Assembly (NCBI RefSeq): GCF_003591005.1 | Contig: NZ_QYYD01000020.1 | Location: forward strand, 1-64,000 | Length of the DNA stretch: 64,000 bases | Direction: 5' to 3' | From: Rhodopseudomonas palustris | GTDB taxonomy: Bacteria > Pseudomonadota > Alphaproteobacteria > Rhizobiales > Xanthobacteraceae | Notes under the pieces: model-generated | Told to the model about the DNA's origin: nothing | Seen by the model: the letters and a program-made list of their open reading frames with translations, nothing else | Database searches by the model: none | Program-made: the position numbers and the translations under genes | Part shown: positions 45,918 through 56,857 of the stretch, in pieces | How the letters are laid out: the number at the start of each line of letters is the position of its first letter | How positions within the stretch are numbered: position 1 is the first letter of the stretch

Positions 45918-46937
45918 ATGAGCGTTTCGCGCAGGATGGTGTTGAAGGCATCGGCGGCGGCGGCCGTTATGAGCGGCGTCGGGGCGCCGTGGGTGGCGCG
46001 CGCGGCGGAGGCCGAGTTCGTCTACAAATATGCCAACAACCTGCCCGACAGCCATCCGCTCAACGTCCGCGCCCGCGAGATGTCGGCGGCGATCAAGACC
46101 GAGACCAATGGCCGGGTCGACCTGCAGGTTTTCCCGAACAACCAGCTCGGCTCCGACACCGACGTGCTGAGCCAGATCCGCTCCGGCGGCGTCGAGTTCT
46201 TCACGCTGTCCGGCCTGATCCTGTCGACGCTGGTCCCGGCCGCGTCGATCAACGGCATCGGCTTCGCGTTCCCGGACTACGACACGGTCTGGAAGGCCAT
46301 GGACGGCGAGCTCGGCGCGCATGTCCGCGGCGAGATCAACAAGGCCGGCCTGATCGTGATGGACAAGATCTGGGACAACGGCTTCCGCCAGACCACGTCG
46401 TCAACCCGGCCGATCAACGGCCCCGAGGACTTCAAGGGCTTCAAGATCCGCGTGCCGGTGTCGCCGCTGTGGACCTCGATGTTCAAGGCGTTCGATGCGG
46501 CGCCCGCCTCGATCAATTTCAGCGAGGTCTATTCGGCGCTGCAGACCAAGGTGGTCGAAGGCCAGGAAAATCCACTGGCGCTGATCTCGACCGCCAAGCT
46601 GTACGAAGTGCAGAAGTACTGCTCGCTGACCAACCACATGTGGGACGGCTTCTGGTTCCTGGCCAACCGCCGCGCTTGGGACCGGCTGCCGGCGGACGTG
46701 CGCGAGATCGTCGCCAAGAACATCAACGCCGCGGCCGTCAAGGAACGCGAGGACACCGCCAAGCTCAATGCCACCGTCAAGGAAGAGCTGACCGCCAAGG
46801 GCCTGATCTTCAATCAGCCGACGGTGACGCCGTTTCGCGACAAGCTGCGCAGCGCCGGCTTCTACGCCGAATGGAAAGGCAAATACGGCGACCAGGCGTG
46901 GTCGCTGCTGGAAAAGTCCGTCGGCAAGCTGGCGTAA
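45918..46937 (+). CDS. TRAP transporter substrate-binding protein (DctP family)
   Basis: A 339-residue periplasmic receptor. The N-terminus MSVSRRMVLKASAAAAVMSGVGAPWVARA carries a twin-arginine-like motif (SRRMVLK) and a signal peptide. The mature part shows YKYANNLPDSHPLNVRAREM, VDLQVFPNNQLGSDTDVLSQIRSGGVEFF and the ligand-clamp region GFKIRVPVSPLWTSMFKAF, all standard for DctP. The start at 45918 is supported by TTGGGAGGAAGCAG. It precedes the fused permease by 6 bases. Ligands in the family are C4-dicarboxylates and other organic acids; the exact one cannot be told. Confidence 0.94.
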   Translation: MSVSRRMVLKASAAAAVMSGVGAPWVARAAEAEFVYKYANNLPDSHPLNVRAREMSAAIKTETNGRVDLQVFPNNQLGSDTDVLSQIRSGGVEFFTLSGLILSTLVPAASINGIGFAFPDYDTVWKAMDGELGAHVRGEINKAGLIVMDKIWDNGFRQTTSSTRPINGPEDFKGFKIRVPVSPLWTSMFKAFDAAPASINFSEVYSALQTKVVEGQENPLALISTAKLYEVQKYCSLTNHMWDGFWFLANRRAWDRLPADVREIVAKNINAAAVKEREDTAKLNATVKEELTAKGLIFNQPTVTPFRDKLRSAGFYAEWKGKYGDQAWSLLEKSVGKLA

Positions 46938-46943
46938 GCCACT

Positions 46944-48827
46944 ATGGCGCACGCCCCGGTCTCCGAACTGACGGCTGCCGAGCCGCTGGTGCTGCCGACG
47001 CGCCGGTCGCTGATCGGCACGCTGGAGGCCGGGCTTGGCCGGCTGGTCGAAATCCCCGCGGCCATCCTGGTGGTCGCGGAGATCGTCGTGCTGTTTGCCG
47101 GCGTGGTGTCGCGCTACGTATTTCACAGCCCGCTGATCTGGTCGGACGAACTCGCCTCGATCCTGTTTCTGTGGCTGGCGATGTTCGGCGCGGCGGTCGC
47201 ATTCCGCCGCGGCGAACACATGCGGATGACCGCGCTGGTGGCGAAAGCATCGCCGCGGCGCCGGGCGTTTCTCGATCTGGTGGCGATCTGCGCCGCGCTG
47301 GCCTTCCTGCTGCTGATCGCGGCGCCGGCGGCCGAATACGCTTACGAAGAGAGCTACATCACCACGCCGGCGTTGTCGCTTGCCAACAGCTGGCGCGCTG
47401 CGGCGCTGCCGGTCGGCACCGCGCTGATGGCGGCGTTCGCGCTGCTGCGGCTGATCCGGTTCGGCGACTGGAAGCTGGTCGGTACGGCCGCCCTCACCGT
47501 CGCGCTGCTGATCGGCGCGTTCTGGCTGGCGCAGCCAGTGTTCAAGCCGCTCGGCAACATCAATCTGCTGATCTTCTTCGTCGGCGTCGCGGGCTGCTGC
47601 GTGTTCGCCGGCGTGCCCATTGCTTTTGGATTCGGGCTGTCGATCTACGGCTATCTGGCGCTGACGACGCGGACGCCGCTGATGGTGCTGGTCGGCCGGA
47701 TGGACGAGGGCATGAGCCACCTCATCCTGCTGTCGGTGCCGCTGTTCGTCTTCCTCGGCCTGCTGATCGAGATGACCGGCATGGCGCGGGCGATGGTGGC
47801 GTTTCTGGCAAGCCTTTTGGGCCATGTCCGCGGCGGACTGCATTACGTGCTGGTCGGCGCGATGTATCTGGTGTCGGGCATTTCCGGCTCGAAGGCCGCC
47901 GACATGGCGGCGGTGGCGCCGGTGCTGTTTCCGGAGATGAAGGAGCGGGGCGCCAAGCCGGGCGATCTCGTCGCCCTGCTCTCCGCCACCGGCGCGCAGA
48001 CCGAAACCATCCCGCCGAGCCTGGTGCTGATCACCATCGGCTCGGTCACCGGCGTGTCGATCTCGGCGCTGTTCACCGGCGGCCTGCTGCCGGGCGTGGT
48101 GCTGGCGATCACGCTGTCGGCGCTGGTGTGGTGGCGCTATCGCGGCGAGGACCTCAGCCACATCAAGCGCGCCTCGGGCGCCCAGATCGGCAAGCTGCTG
48201 ATCATCGCCCTGCCCGCATTGGCGCTGCCATTCGTGATCCGCGCCGCCGTGGTCGAAGGCGTCGCCACCGCGACGGAAGTCTCTACTATCGGCATCGTCT
48301 ATGCGGTGCTGGCCGGCCTGCTGATCTATCGCCGCTTCGATTGGAAGCGGGTGCTGCCGATGCTGATCGAGACCGCGGCGCTGTCCGGCGCCATCCTGCT
48401 GATCATCGGCACCGCCACCGGAATGGCGTGGGGCCTGACGCAGTCCGGATTCTCCCGGTCGCTGGCCACGGCAATGACCGGCCTGCCCGGCGGCGCCGGC
48501 ACGTTTCTCGCGGTGTCGATCGTCGCCTTCGTCATTCTCGGCAGCGTGCTCGAAGGTATTCCGGCGATCGTGCTGTTCGGGCCGCTGCTGTTTCCGATCG
48601 CCCGCACCGTCGGCATCCACGAAGTGCATTATGCAATGGTCGTGATCCTGGCGATGGGCATCGGATTGTTCGCACCGCCGTTCGGCGTCGGCTATTATGC
48701 GGCCTGTGCGATCGGCCGGGTTGATCCGGCCGAGGGCGTGCGCCCGATCTGGGGTTATCTGCTGGCGCTGATGGTCGGCCTGATCATCGTCGCGGCGGTG
48801 CCGTGGATTTCGATCGGATTCTTGTAA
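46944..48827 (+). CDS. Fused TRAP transporter permease (DctQM)
   Basis: A 627-residue membrane protein fusing the small DctQ subunit (about residues 30-165, ending near LIRFGDWK) to the large DctM subunit (about residues 180-627). The Q part holds VLFAGVVSRYVFHSPLIWSDELASILFLWLAMFG, and the M part LLSVPLFVFLGLLIEMTGMARAMVAFLASLLGHVRGGL, the re-entrant GATGAQTETIPPSLVLITIGSVTGVS and GIGLFAPPFGVGYYAACAI. Q-M fusions are known in this family. The short 6-base gap to the binding-protein gene shows a single operon. Uptake is driven by the Na+/H+ gradient. Confidence 0.94.
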   Translation: MAHAPVSELTAAEPLVLPTRRSLIGTLEAGLGRLVEIPAAILVVAEIVVLFAGVVSRYVFHSPLIWSDELASILFLWLAMFGAAVAFRRGEHMRMTALVAKASPRRRAFLDLVAICAALAFLLLIAAPAAEYAYEESYITTPALSLANSWRAAALPVGTALMAAFALLRLIRFGDWKLVGTAALTVALLIGAFWLAQPVFKPLGNINLLIFFVGVAGCCVFAGVPIAFGFGLSIYGYLALTTRTPLMVLVGRMDEGMSHLILLSVPLFVFLGLLIEMTGMARAMVAFLASLLGHVRGGLHYVLVGAMYLVSGISGSKAADMAAVAPVLFPEMKERGAKPGDLVALLSATGAQTETIPPSLVLITIGSVTGVSISALFTGGLLPGVVLAITLSALVWWRYRGEDLSHIKRASGAQIGKLLIIALPALALPFVIRAAVVEGVATATEVSTIGIVYAVLAGLLIYRRFDWKRVLPMLIETAALSGAILLIIGTATGMAWGLTQSGFSRSLATAMTGLPGGAGTFLAVSIVAFVILGSVLEGIPAIVLFGPLLFPIARTVGIHEVHYAMVVILAMGIGLFAPPFGVGYYAACAIGRVDPAEGVRPIWGYLLALMVGLIIVAAVPWISIGFL

Positions 48828-48874
48828 GCGCCGCGGGCTGGGCCAGTGGCGCGACGTGACGGAAGAGGTTAGTC

Positions 48875-50524
<1,650 letters not shown>

Positions 50525-50558
50525 CTATCGCAACCCTCCCGCTCCTCTGCCCAAGCCC

Positions 50559-50700
50559 CGTCATTCCGGGGCGCACTACCGGCCAGCCGGCCGGTGGTGC
50601 GAACCCGGAATCCCGACGTTGCTGTGCGCGGCTTCCGCCACACCGTGCCAGCGGCAGATTCCGGGTTCGCTCGCTACGCTCGCGCCCCGGAATGACGAGG
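50559..50700. repeat. Palindromic repeat family B, copy 1
   Basis: CGTCATTCCGGGGCGCAC at the left is mirrored by GCGCCCCGGAATGACGAGG at the right, with GAACCCGGAATCCCGACGTT and AGATTCCGGGTTCGC inside. It is a full-length copy. Bases 50,701-50,848 between copies hold nothing recognised. Confidence 0.88.
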
Positions 50701-50848
50701 CTGCGGGTGTGTCGCGGCTGGAGATCGATCACGTGTTGAGCAGCGGTCGTGAAGATGATGTCGATGGTGTTGAGCCTATGTGTTGAACGGCGAGGTCGCA
50801 AGTTGACGTCGATGAGATCGAGCTCGCTGCACCCTTTCGACCCCACGA

Positions 50849-50990
50849 GGTCATTCCGGGGCGCACTACCGGCCAGCCGGCCGGTGGTGCGAACCCGGAA
50901 TCCCGACGTTGCTGCGCGCGGCGCCCGCCACGCCGTGCCCCTGGCAGATTGCGGGTTCGCTCGCTGCGCTCGCGCCCCGGAATGACGAGG
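50849..50990. repeat. Palindromic repeat family B, copy 2
   Basis: Nearly identical to copy 1, 150 bases away in the same orientation (GGTCATTCCGGGGCGCACTA at the left; CGCCCCGGAATGACGAGG at the right). It ends 20 bases before the 3' end of the convergent EAL gene, so these repeats separate converging transcripts. Confidence 0.88.
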
Positions 50991-51010
50991 CTGAGGGCGT
51001 GGCTACGCGC

Positions 51011-52795
51011 TCAGGCGCGCAGGCCGTAGCGGCTGAGCGCGGCGGGTCCGCGGTCCGTGTGCTCCATTTCATGATGCAGCATGCGGAGCTGGGCGACGGC
51101 CACGGCAGCTGGCAGTTCGGCGGCCGGCACCGGCCGTGCGAAGTAGTAGCCCTGGAACGTCGTGCAGCCGCGCGACAGCAGATGCCGCACCTCCTCCTCG
51201 CGCTCGGCGCCTTCGGCCAGAACGTTGATGCCGAGCCCGCGCGACAGCACGATCAGCGCGTCGCAGATTGCCTGGCTCTCGCCGGAGCGGTCGACGTGAT
51301 GCACGAATTCGCGGTCGATCTTGAGTTTGTTGAACGGCAGCTTGCGCAGGTAGCTCATGCTCGCATAACCGGTGCCGAAATCGTCCAGCGCGATGCCGAC
51401 CCCGAGGTCGCGCAGCGCTGTGAACACACGCCTGGTGTGGGCATGGTCGGCCATTGCGGCAGTCTCGGTGAGCTCGATTTCCAGCCGGTCGGGACTGATC
51501 CCGGCCGCCTCGATCGCGGCGCGGACGTGCGGGACCAGATCCTTGTCGAGGAATTGCCGAGCCGACAAATTCACCGCGAGCCGGATGTCGCCGAACTCCG
51601 TGTCCGACCACTCCCGGATCTGCATGCAGGCGCGCGACAACACCCATTGGCCGATCGGCTGGATCAGGTCGGTCGACTCGGCCAACGGAATGAACTCGGC
51701 CGGCGAGACCATGCCGCGCCTCGGATGCTGCCAACGCAGCAGCGCTTCGGCCCCGATCACGCTGTGGTCGGCGAGATCGACGATCGGCTGGTAGTGCAGA
51801 TCGAGCTGGCCCTCCGGCAGCGCGCGCCGCAGGTCGTGCTCGAGCTCGAAGCGCGATCGCGCAGCGCGCGTCGCCGCCGCCGAATGCAGCACCAGGGGCG
51901 CGGCGGGCCCACTTTGCGTCGCTGCGGCAGCCGCGGCATCGAGCAGCTTCTCGGCGCTGGCGCCGTCAGCCGGATAGAACGCAAGACCGGATTGGAGCGT
52001 CGGCTCCAGCACGATGCCGCCGATCGCGAATTCGCCGGACGATGATTTGACGACGTCGCGGATGCGGAAGGCGAGCGCCGCCTGGGTCGCAGCATCGTCG
52101 CGCGTCGTTCCGAAGATCGCCAGTTCGGCGCGGCCGGGGCGCGCCAGGATCTTGCCCTCGGCAACGAAGGAGCCGATCCGCCGCGCCAGGATCGCCATCG
52201 CGCGTTCGGCGGCGGCGTTGCCATAGGCGTTCTTGACGCGGGCGTGATCGGCGAAGCGCACCACGGCAAGAGCCACCGCTGTCCCCTGCTCGATCGCCTC
52301 AGTCATTGTTGCGAGCAGCTGCCGGCGGTTCGGCAGGCCGGTGGCCTCGTCGACGTGTTCGAGACGATCGAGCGTGGTCTTGAGATGGTCGATCGTTTCG
52401 GCCGCGCAGGCCATCAGCCGCCCGGCCTCGTCGGTGTAGTGGCGCGGTAGCTCGCCCAGGCTGCGGTCACGCCTGAAGCCTTCGAGCGCCTGCGCGGTCA
52501 GCAGGACCGGGCTTAACAATTTGTTCAGCACGAACAGCGTGAGCCCCGTCCCAAGCAGCGTTGCCAGCAGTGTGACTACCAGAGTCCCGATAAACTGGCT
52601 CCAATTCTCCGCATTGAGTGCGGCAATGTAGAGAACGACGGCGATCAGCGGAACGTGGATGCCGAGAAAAGCAACCAGCATGATCTTCAGCCGGTAGCTC
52701 AGCACTCCTACTCGCGACATCCGATCGTACAGCCAAAGGTCCGGCACCTCGGTCTCCGTGCACACTCCGCATTTTGCGTAGTATGGACGGATCAA
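51011..52795 (-). CDS. EAL-domain cyclic-di-GMP phosphodiesterase with degenerate GGDEF domain
   Basis: A 594-residue membrane-anchored protein. Two hydrophobic helices near the N-terminus (IMLVAFLGIHVPLIAVVLYIA; LVVTLLATLLGTGLTLFVL) are followed by a HAMP-like stretch and a GGDEF-like domain (DEATGLPNRRQLLATM) that lacks the GGDEF signature. An EAL domain with an intact catalytic motif GAEALLRWQHP comes last, with ALDDFGTGYASMSYLRKLPFNKLKIDREF and LAEGAERE. It probably hydrolyses c-di-GMP, with the GGDEF part as sensor or scaffold. The N-terminus MIRPYYAKCGVCTETEV is an odd cysteine-containing cytoplasmic lead; a start at MSRVGVLSY (52720) is equally possible. Confidence 0.9.
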   Translation of the reverse strand: MIRPYYAKCGVCTETEVPDLWLYDRMSRVGVLSYRLKIMLVAFLGIHVPLIAVVLYIAALNAENWSQFIGTLVVTLLATLLGTGLTLFVLNKLLSPVLLTAQALEGFRRDRSLGELPRHYTDEAGRLMACAAETIDHLKTTLDRLEHVDEATGLPNRRQLLATMTEAIEQGTAVALAVVRFADHARVKNAYGNAAAERAMAILARRIGSFVAEGKILARPGRAELAIFGTTRDDAATQAALAFRIRDVVKSSSGEFAIGGIVLEPTLQSGLAFYPADGASAEKLLDAAAAAATQSGPAAPLVLHSAAATRAARSRFELEHDLRRALPEGQLDLHYQPIVDLADHSVIGAEALLRWQHPRRGMVSPAEFIPLAESTDLIQPIGQWVLSRACMQIREWSDTEFGDIRLAVNLSARQFLDKDLVPHVRAAIEAAGISPDRLEIELTETAAMADHAHTRRVFTALRDLGVGIALDDFGTGYASMSYLRKLPFNKLKIDREFVHHVDRSGESQAICDALIVLSRGLGINVLAEGAEREEEVRHLLSRGCTTFQGYYFARPVPAAELPAAVAVAQLRMLHHEMEHTDRGPAALSRYGLRA

Positions 52796-53029
52796 GTATT
52801 AGCAAATTGCGAACGCTACCCGCACAACCTCGTGTCCTCCGGCATAGCAAGTATCTTGCTACGCGAACTGCGACGCCGCAGCGCGTAGTCGGCGAGTAGA
52901 GCCACGACGAGTAGGCATCAACAGCGCCGAGTTCCGAAATGGAACTTCACACGATTGCGACAGTCACGGCCGTTTCGGGATGCCTGAAGCACTCCGGCTC
53001 GCCGATGACAGTTCCCGCGCGAAACGAAG

Positions 53030-53118
53030 CTCGACGTTGGTATGCGCGGCGTCTCCCACGCCGCGCCCGCGGCGGATTCCGGGTTCGCTCGCTGCGCTCG
53101 CGCCCCGGAATGACGAGG
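53030..53118. repeat. Palindromic repeat family B, partial copy 3
   Basis: The right half is intact (GGCGGATTCCGGGTTCGCTCGC, then CGCCCCGGAATGACGAGGCTGA), but the left arm is replaced by CGACGTTGGTATGCGCGGCG. It is a truncated copy at the start of an 825-base gene-free stretch (52,796-53,620) made largely of such repeats. Confidence 0.75.
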
Positions 53119-53234
53119 CTGAGGGTGTGGCACGGCTTGAGTTCAACTGTGTCTTTGGCGCCATCACGTCGAACACGTCGATGAAGTAGGTCACGTCGAT
53201 GACATGGAGCCACGTTGCGCCTCTCCGCCCACCC

Positions 53235-53376
53235 CGTCATTCCGGGGCGCACCATCGGCCGAACGGCCGGTGGTGCGAACCCGGAATCCGGAGGTTGGTA
53301 TGCGCGGCGCCCGCCACGCCGTGCCAGCGGCAGATTCCGGGTTCGCTCGCTGCGCTCGCGCCCCGGAATGACGAGG
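53235..53376. repeat. Palindromic repeat family B, copy 4
   Basis: A full-length copy: CGTCATTCCGGGGCGCACCA at the left, AACCCGGAATCCGGAGG and AGATTCCGGGTTCGCTCG inside, and CGCCCCGGAATGACGAGG at the right. Confidence 0.88.
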
Positions 53377-53425
53377 CGGGAAGGCGCGGCAGCGAGTCTT
53401 GCATGCGCCTTCGCCTCCGCGCCCG

Positions 53426-53550
53426 CCGTCATTCCGGGGCGCGCGCAGCGCGAACCCGGAATCCAGAGGTTGGTATGCGCGGCGCCCGCCACGGCGTGCC
53501 CGCAGCAGATACCGGGCTAGCTCGCTGCGCTCGCGCCCGGAATGACGAGG
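53426..53550. repeat. Palindromic repeat family B, copy 5 (short form)
   Basis: CGTCATTCCGGGGCGCGCGCAGCG at the left lacks part of the variable region. The right arm reads TACCGGGCTAGCTCGC..CGCCCGGAATGACGAGG with a few changes. The nearest gene end is the MBL hydrolase stop at 53,621. Confidence 0.85.
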
Positions 53551-53620
53551 CTGAGGGTGTGGCGCGCCCGGAAATACGGGGCTACGGGTCAACAGGCCAC
53601 GGAACGACGGACTGGATTGA

Positions 53621-54421
53621 TCAGCCCGCGATGTCGAGACGCATGCCGTCGAAGCCGGGTACAACGCCGTCGGGCAGTTCACTCAGCAGCGTCTCGTAGT
53701 CGATATCGGCGTGCATGTTGGTGATCACCGCGCGCTTCGGCTTGAAGCGCGCGATCCACTTCAGCGCGGTCTCGACGTTGAAATGGCTGCCATGGTGCTT
53801 GTAGCGCAGGCCGTCGATGATCCACAGCTCGAGGCCTTCGAGTTGCGCAAAGCTCTCGGGCGGGATGTCGTGGACGTCGGGCGTGTAGGCGGCGCCGCCG
53901 ATGCGATAGCCGAGTGCCGGAATATCACCATGCTGGACCAGGAACGGTGCCAGCGTCAGTGCTCCGCCTGCCCCGGCGATCGTGCGGGTTTCGCCGGCCT
54001 CGATGCGGTGCTCGTCCAGGATCGGCGGATAGGAGCTGCCGGGCGGCGTGACGAAGCAGTAGTTGAAGCGGAAAACGACGTGGTCGGCGGTCGACTGGTT
54101 GAGATAAACCGGAATTCGCCGTCGCATGTGCATCGCCACCGAACGCAGATCGTCGATGCCGTGGGTCTGGTCGGCGTGCTCGTGGGTCAGGAACACTGCG
54201 TCGAGATGGTCGACGTCGGCGTCGATCAGTTGCTCGCGTAGATCCGGCGAGGTGTCGATCAGCACGCGAGTGATGCCGTCGGGCGTGACGCGCTCGGCGA
54301 GCAGCGAGCAGCGGCGGCGGCGGTTCTTCGGGTTGGACGGATCGGCGGCGCCCCAGCCGAGCGCCGGGCGCGGCACGCCGGCGGACGAACCCGAGCCGAG
54401 GATGGTGAGCGTCAGCGTCAT
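53621..54421 (-). CDS. MBL-fold metallohydrolase (PhnP-like)
   Basis: A 266-residue metallo-beta-lactamase-fold enzyme beginning MTLTLTILGSGSSAGVPR. The metal site motif is FLTHEHADQTHGIDDLRSV (His-x-His-x-Asp with Gln in the usual second-His position, as is common in this subgroup), followed by SHFNVETALKW and ITNMHADIDYETL. The relatives are phosphodiesterases such as PhnP, which cleaves cyclic phosphates, and metal-dependent nucleases. It is the last gene of the tatD/metG cluster, 22 bases after tatD. Its exact substrate is not evident. Confidence 0.92.
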   Translation of the reverse strand: MTLTLTILGSGSSAGVPRPALGWGAADPSNPKNRRRRCSLLAERVTPDGITRVLIDTSPDLREQLIDADVDHLDAVFLTHEHADQTHGIDDLRSVAMHMRRRIPVYLNQSTADHVVFRFNYCFVTPPGSSYPPILDEHRIEAGETRTIAGAGGALTLAPFLVQHGDIPALGYRIGGAAYTPDVHDIPPESFAQLEGLELWIIDGLRYKHHGSHFNVETALKWIARFKPKRAVITNMHADIDYETLLSELPDGVVPGFDGMRLDIAG

Positions 54422-54443
54422 GCGGACTCCGTCGCGAATTGAA

Positions 54444-55235
54444 TCAGGCAGCGGCGGGCGCCGGCACCTTGCCGAACAGGCGGAAGAAGTTCTCGGTGGT
54501 CTGCTGCGCGAGTTCGTCGAGCGTCACGCCGCGCGTCTCCGCCAGCACCTTGGCGGTCTCGACCACGTAGGACGGCTCGTTGCGCTTGCCGCGATATTTG
54601 CCCGGCGCCAGATACGGCGCGTCGGTCTCGACCATGATGCGATCGGCCGGCAGCTCGGCGGCGAGGTCGCGCAGGCTTTGCGATTTCTTGAACGTCACGA
54701 TGCCGGTGAACGAGATCAGCAGTCCGAGATCGATGGCTTTCATGGCGAGCTCGCGGCCTCCGGTGTAGCAATGCAACACCGCGCGAAAAGCTCCCCTCCC
54801 CATCTCGTCCTCGAGGATGCGGCCGCAATCCTCGTCCGCCTCGCGGGTGTGGATCACCAGCGGCAGGCCGGTCTCGCGCGCCGCCGCGATGTGGGCGCGA
54901 AAGCCCCGCTCCTGCGCGTCGCGCGAGCCGTGCTCGTAGAAATAATCGAGCCCGGCCTCACCGAACGCCACCACTTTCGGATGCTGCGCCAGCTTCACCA
55001 GTTCGTCCGTCGTGATGCCGTCTTCCTCGTCGGCGTGATGCGGATGGGTGCCGACCGAGCAGTACACGTTGGGGAATCGCTCGGCGATCGCCAGCAGATC
55101 AGGGAGCTTCCTGACCCGCGTCGAAATCGTCACCATCCGCCCGACAGCGCTGGCCTCGGCGCGGGCGACAATGCCGGCGAGATCGTCGGCAAAGTCGGGG
55201 AAGTCGAGATGGCAATGGCTGTCGACCAGCATCAT
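54444..55235 (-). CDS. tatD: TatD-family metal-dependent deoxyribonuclease
   Basis: A 263-residue TIM-barrel hydrolase. Metal ligands appear in [43 protein letters not shown] and [19 protein letters not shown]. Family members are 3'-exonucleases or quality-control nucleases; this branch often sits next to metG and holB. The ATG at 55235 starts [10 protein letters not shown] and overlaps the metG stop codon (ATGA), indicating coupled translation. Confidence 0.94.
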   Translation of the reverse strand: MMLVDSHCHLDFPDFADDLAGIVARAEASAVGRMVTISTRVRKLPDLLAIAERFPNVYCSVGTHPHHADEEDGITTDELVKLAQHPKVVAFGEAGLDYFYEHGSRDAQERGFRAHIAAARETGLPLVIHTREADEDCGRILEDEMGRGAFRAVLHCYTGGRELAMKAIDLGLLISFTGIVTFKKSQSLRDLAAELPADRIMVETDAPYLAPGKYRGKRNEPSYVVETAKVLAETRGVTLDELAQQTTENFFRLFGKVPAPAAA

Positions 55236-56776
55236 GCGGTCGCCGGCTCGACATAGCGCGGGAAGATCGGCGCCGGCGCGGGCAGCGGCGTGCCCGGCAC
55301 GATCCGCGTCGGAAGCGCAGCAAAGTCGCGCGCATCCGCAGCGATGCCGAGGATGTCGAGCAGCTTCGCCGCTGCGGTCGGGATTGCCGGCTGCGCCAAA
55401 ATCGCGATCTGCCGCAGCACCTCGGCGGTGACGTAGAGCACCGTCTTCTGCCGCGCCGGATCGGTCTTGGCGAGCGCCCACGGCGCCTCGCCGGCGAAGT
55501 AGCGGTTCGCCTCGGCCACCACCGCCCACACCGCGTTCAGCGCCTGATGGATCTGCTGCGTCGCCATCGCGCTGCGCGCCTGATCGACCATGCCGTCGGC
55601 CATCGCCAGCATCGCCTTGTCGGCTTCGCTGAATTCGCCATGCGGCGGCACCTGGGCGTCGCACTGCTTGGCCACCATGGTCAGCGAGCGCTGCGCCAGA
55701 TTGCCGAGGTCGTTCGCGAGGTCGGCGTTGATGCGGTTGACGATCGCCTCGTGATTGTAGCTGCCGTCGGAGCCGAACGGCACCTCGCGCAGGAAGAAAT
55801 AACGCACCTGATCGACGCCGTACTGGTCGGCGAGGTTGAACGGGTCGACGATGTTGCCGACCGACTTCGACATCTTCTCGCCCTTGTTGAACAGAAAGCC
55901 GTGGGCGTAGACGCGCTTCTGGATCGGGATGCCCGCCGACATCAGGAACGCCGGCCAGTACACCGCGTGGAAACGGATGATGTCCTTGCCGATGACGTGG
56001 ACGTCGGCCGGCCAGTAGTGCCAGTTCTTGTCGGCTTCGTCCGGGAAACCGACGCCGGTGATGTAGTTGGTCAGCGCGTCGACCCAGACATACATCACGT
56101 GCTCGGGATCGTTCGGCACCTTGACGCCCCAGTCGAAGGTGGTGCGCGATACCGACAGATCCTTAAGGCCGCCCTTGACGAAGCTGATCACCTCGTTGCG
56201 GCGTGCGTCGGGGCCGATGAAATCCGGCTGATCTTCGTACAGCTTCAGAAGTTTGTCCTGATAGGCCGACAGCTTGAAGAAGTAGCTCTTCTCCTCGACC
56301 CATTCGACCGGCGTGCCCTGCGGGCCGCGGCGCACCTGATCGTCGCCGACGACGGTCTCGTCCTCGGCGTAATAGGCCTCGTCGCGGACCGAGTACCAGC
56401 CCGCGTAACTGTCGAGATAGATGTCGCCGTTCTTCTCCATCCGCTTCCAGATCTCCTGGACCGAGCGGTGATGGGCCTCTTCCGAGGTACGGATGAAGCG
56501 GTCGTAGGAGATGCCGAAGCGGTCGTCCATGTCGCGGAAGCGGCCGGCGTTGCGGGCGGCGAGCTCGGCCGGCGTCAGGCCCTCGCGCTGCGCGGTCTGG
56601 ATCATCTTCAGGCCGTGCTCGTCGGTACCGGTCAGGAAGAACACGTCCTTGCCGTCGAGCCGCTGGAAACGCGCCAGCGCGTCGGTCGCGATTGCCTCGT
56701 AGGCGTGGCCGATATGCGGCGCGCCGTTCGGATACGAGATCGCCGTGGTGATGTAGAATGACTTTCGCTGCGCCAT
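55232..56776 (-). CDS. metG: Methionyl-tRNA synthetase
   Basis: A 514-residue class I synthetase that charges tRNA-Met. The HIGH motif is in [18 protein letters not shown] and the KMSKS loop in [18 protein letters not shown]. The zinc-binding cysteines of the E. coli-like type are absent ([24 protein letters not shown]), as in the zinc-free type found in alphaproteobacteria. The C-terminal dimerisation domain of some MetG proteins is also missing. It lies between holB and tatD in the usual cluster order. Confidence 0.96.
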   Translation of the reverse strand: MAQRKSFYITTAISYPNGAPHIGHAYEAIATDALARFQRLDGKDVFFLTGTDEHGLKMIQTAQREGLTPAELAARNAGRFRDMDDRFGISYDRFIRTSEEAHHRSVQEIWKRMEKNGDIYLDSYAGWYSVRDEAYYAEDETVVGDDQVRRGPQGTPVEWVEEKSYFFKLSAYQDKLLKLYEDQPDFIGPDARRNEVISFVKGGLKDLSVSRTTFDWGVKVPNDPEHVMYVWVDALTNYITGVGFPDEADKNWHYWPADVHVIGKDIIRFHAVYWPAFLMSAGIPIQKRVYAHGFLFNKGEKMSKSVGNIVDPFNLADQYGVDQVRYFFLREVPFGSDGSYNHEAIVNRINADLANDLGNLAQRSLTMVAKQCDAQVPPHGEFSEADKAMLAMADGMVDQARSAMATQQIHQALNAVWAVVAEANRYFAGEAPWALAKTDPARQKTVLYVTAEVLRQIAILAQPAIPTAAAKLLDILGIAADARDFAALPTRIVPGTPLPAPAPIFPRYVEPATA

Positions 56777-56857
56777 GTGCGCGGACGCCTTTCAATGATC
56801 GATCGTTTGAAAGCGGCGGCGAAGACCATCAGCCGGCAAATCGCGGCCGAAACGGCG

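Noticed and set aside
46401-48629. Minus-strand open frame of 742 codons opposite the TRAP permease
   Set aside because: Antisense shadow; the plus strand encodes DctQM with intact motifs.
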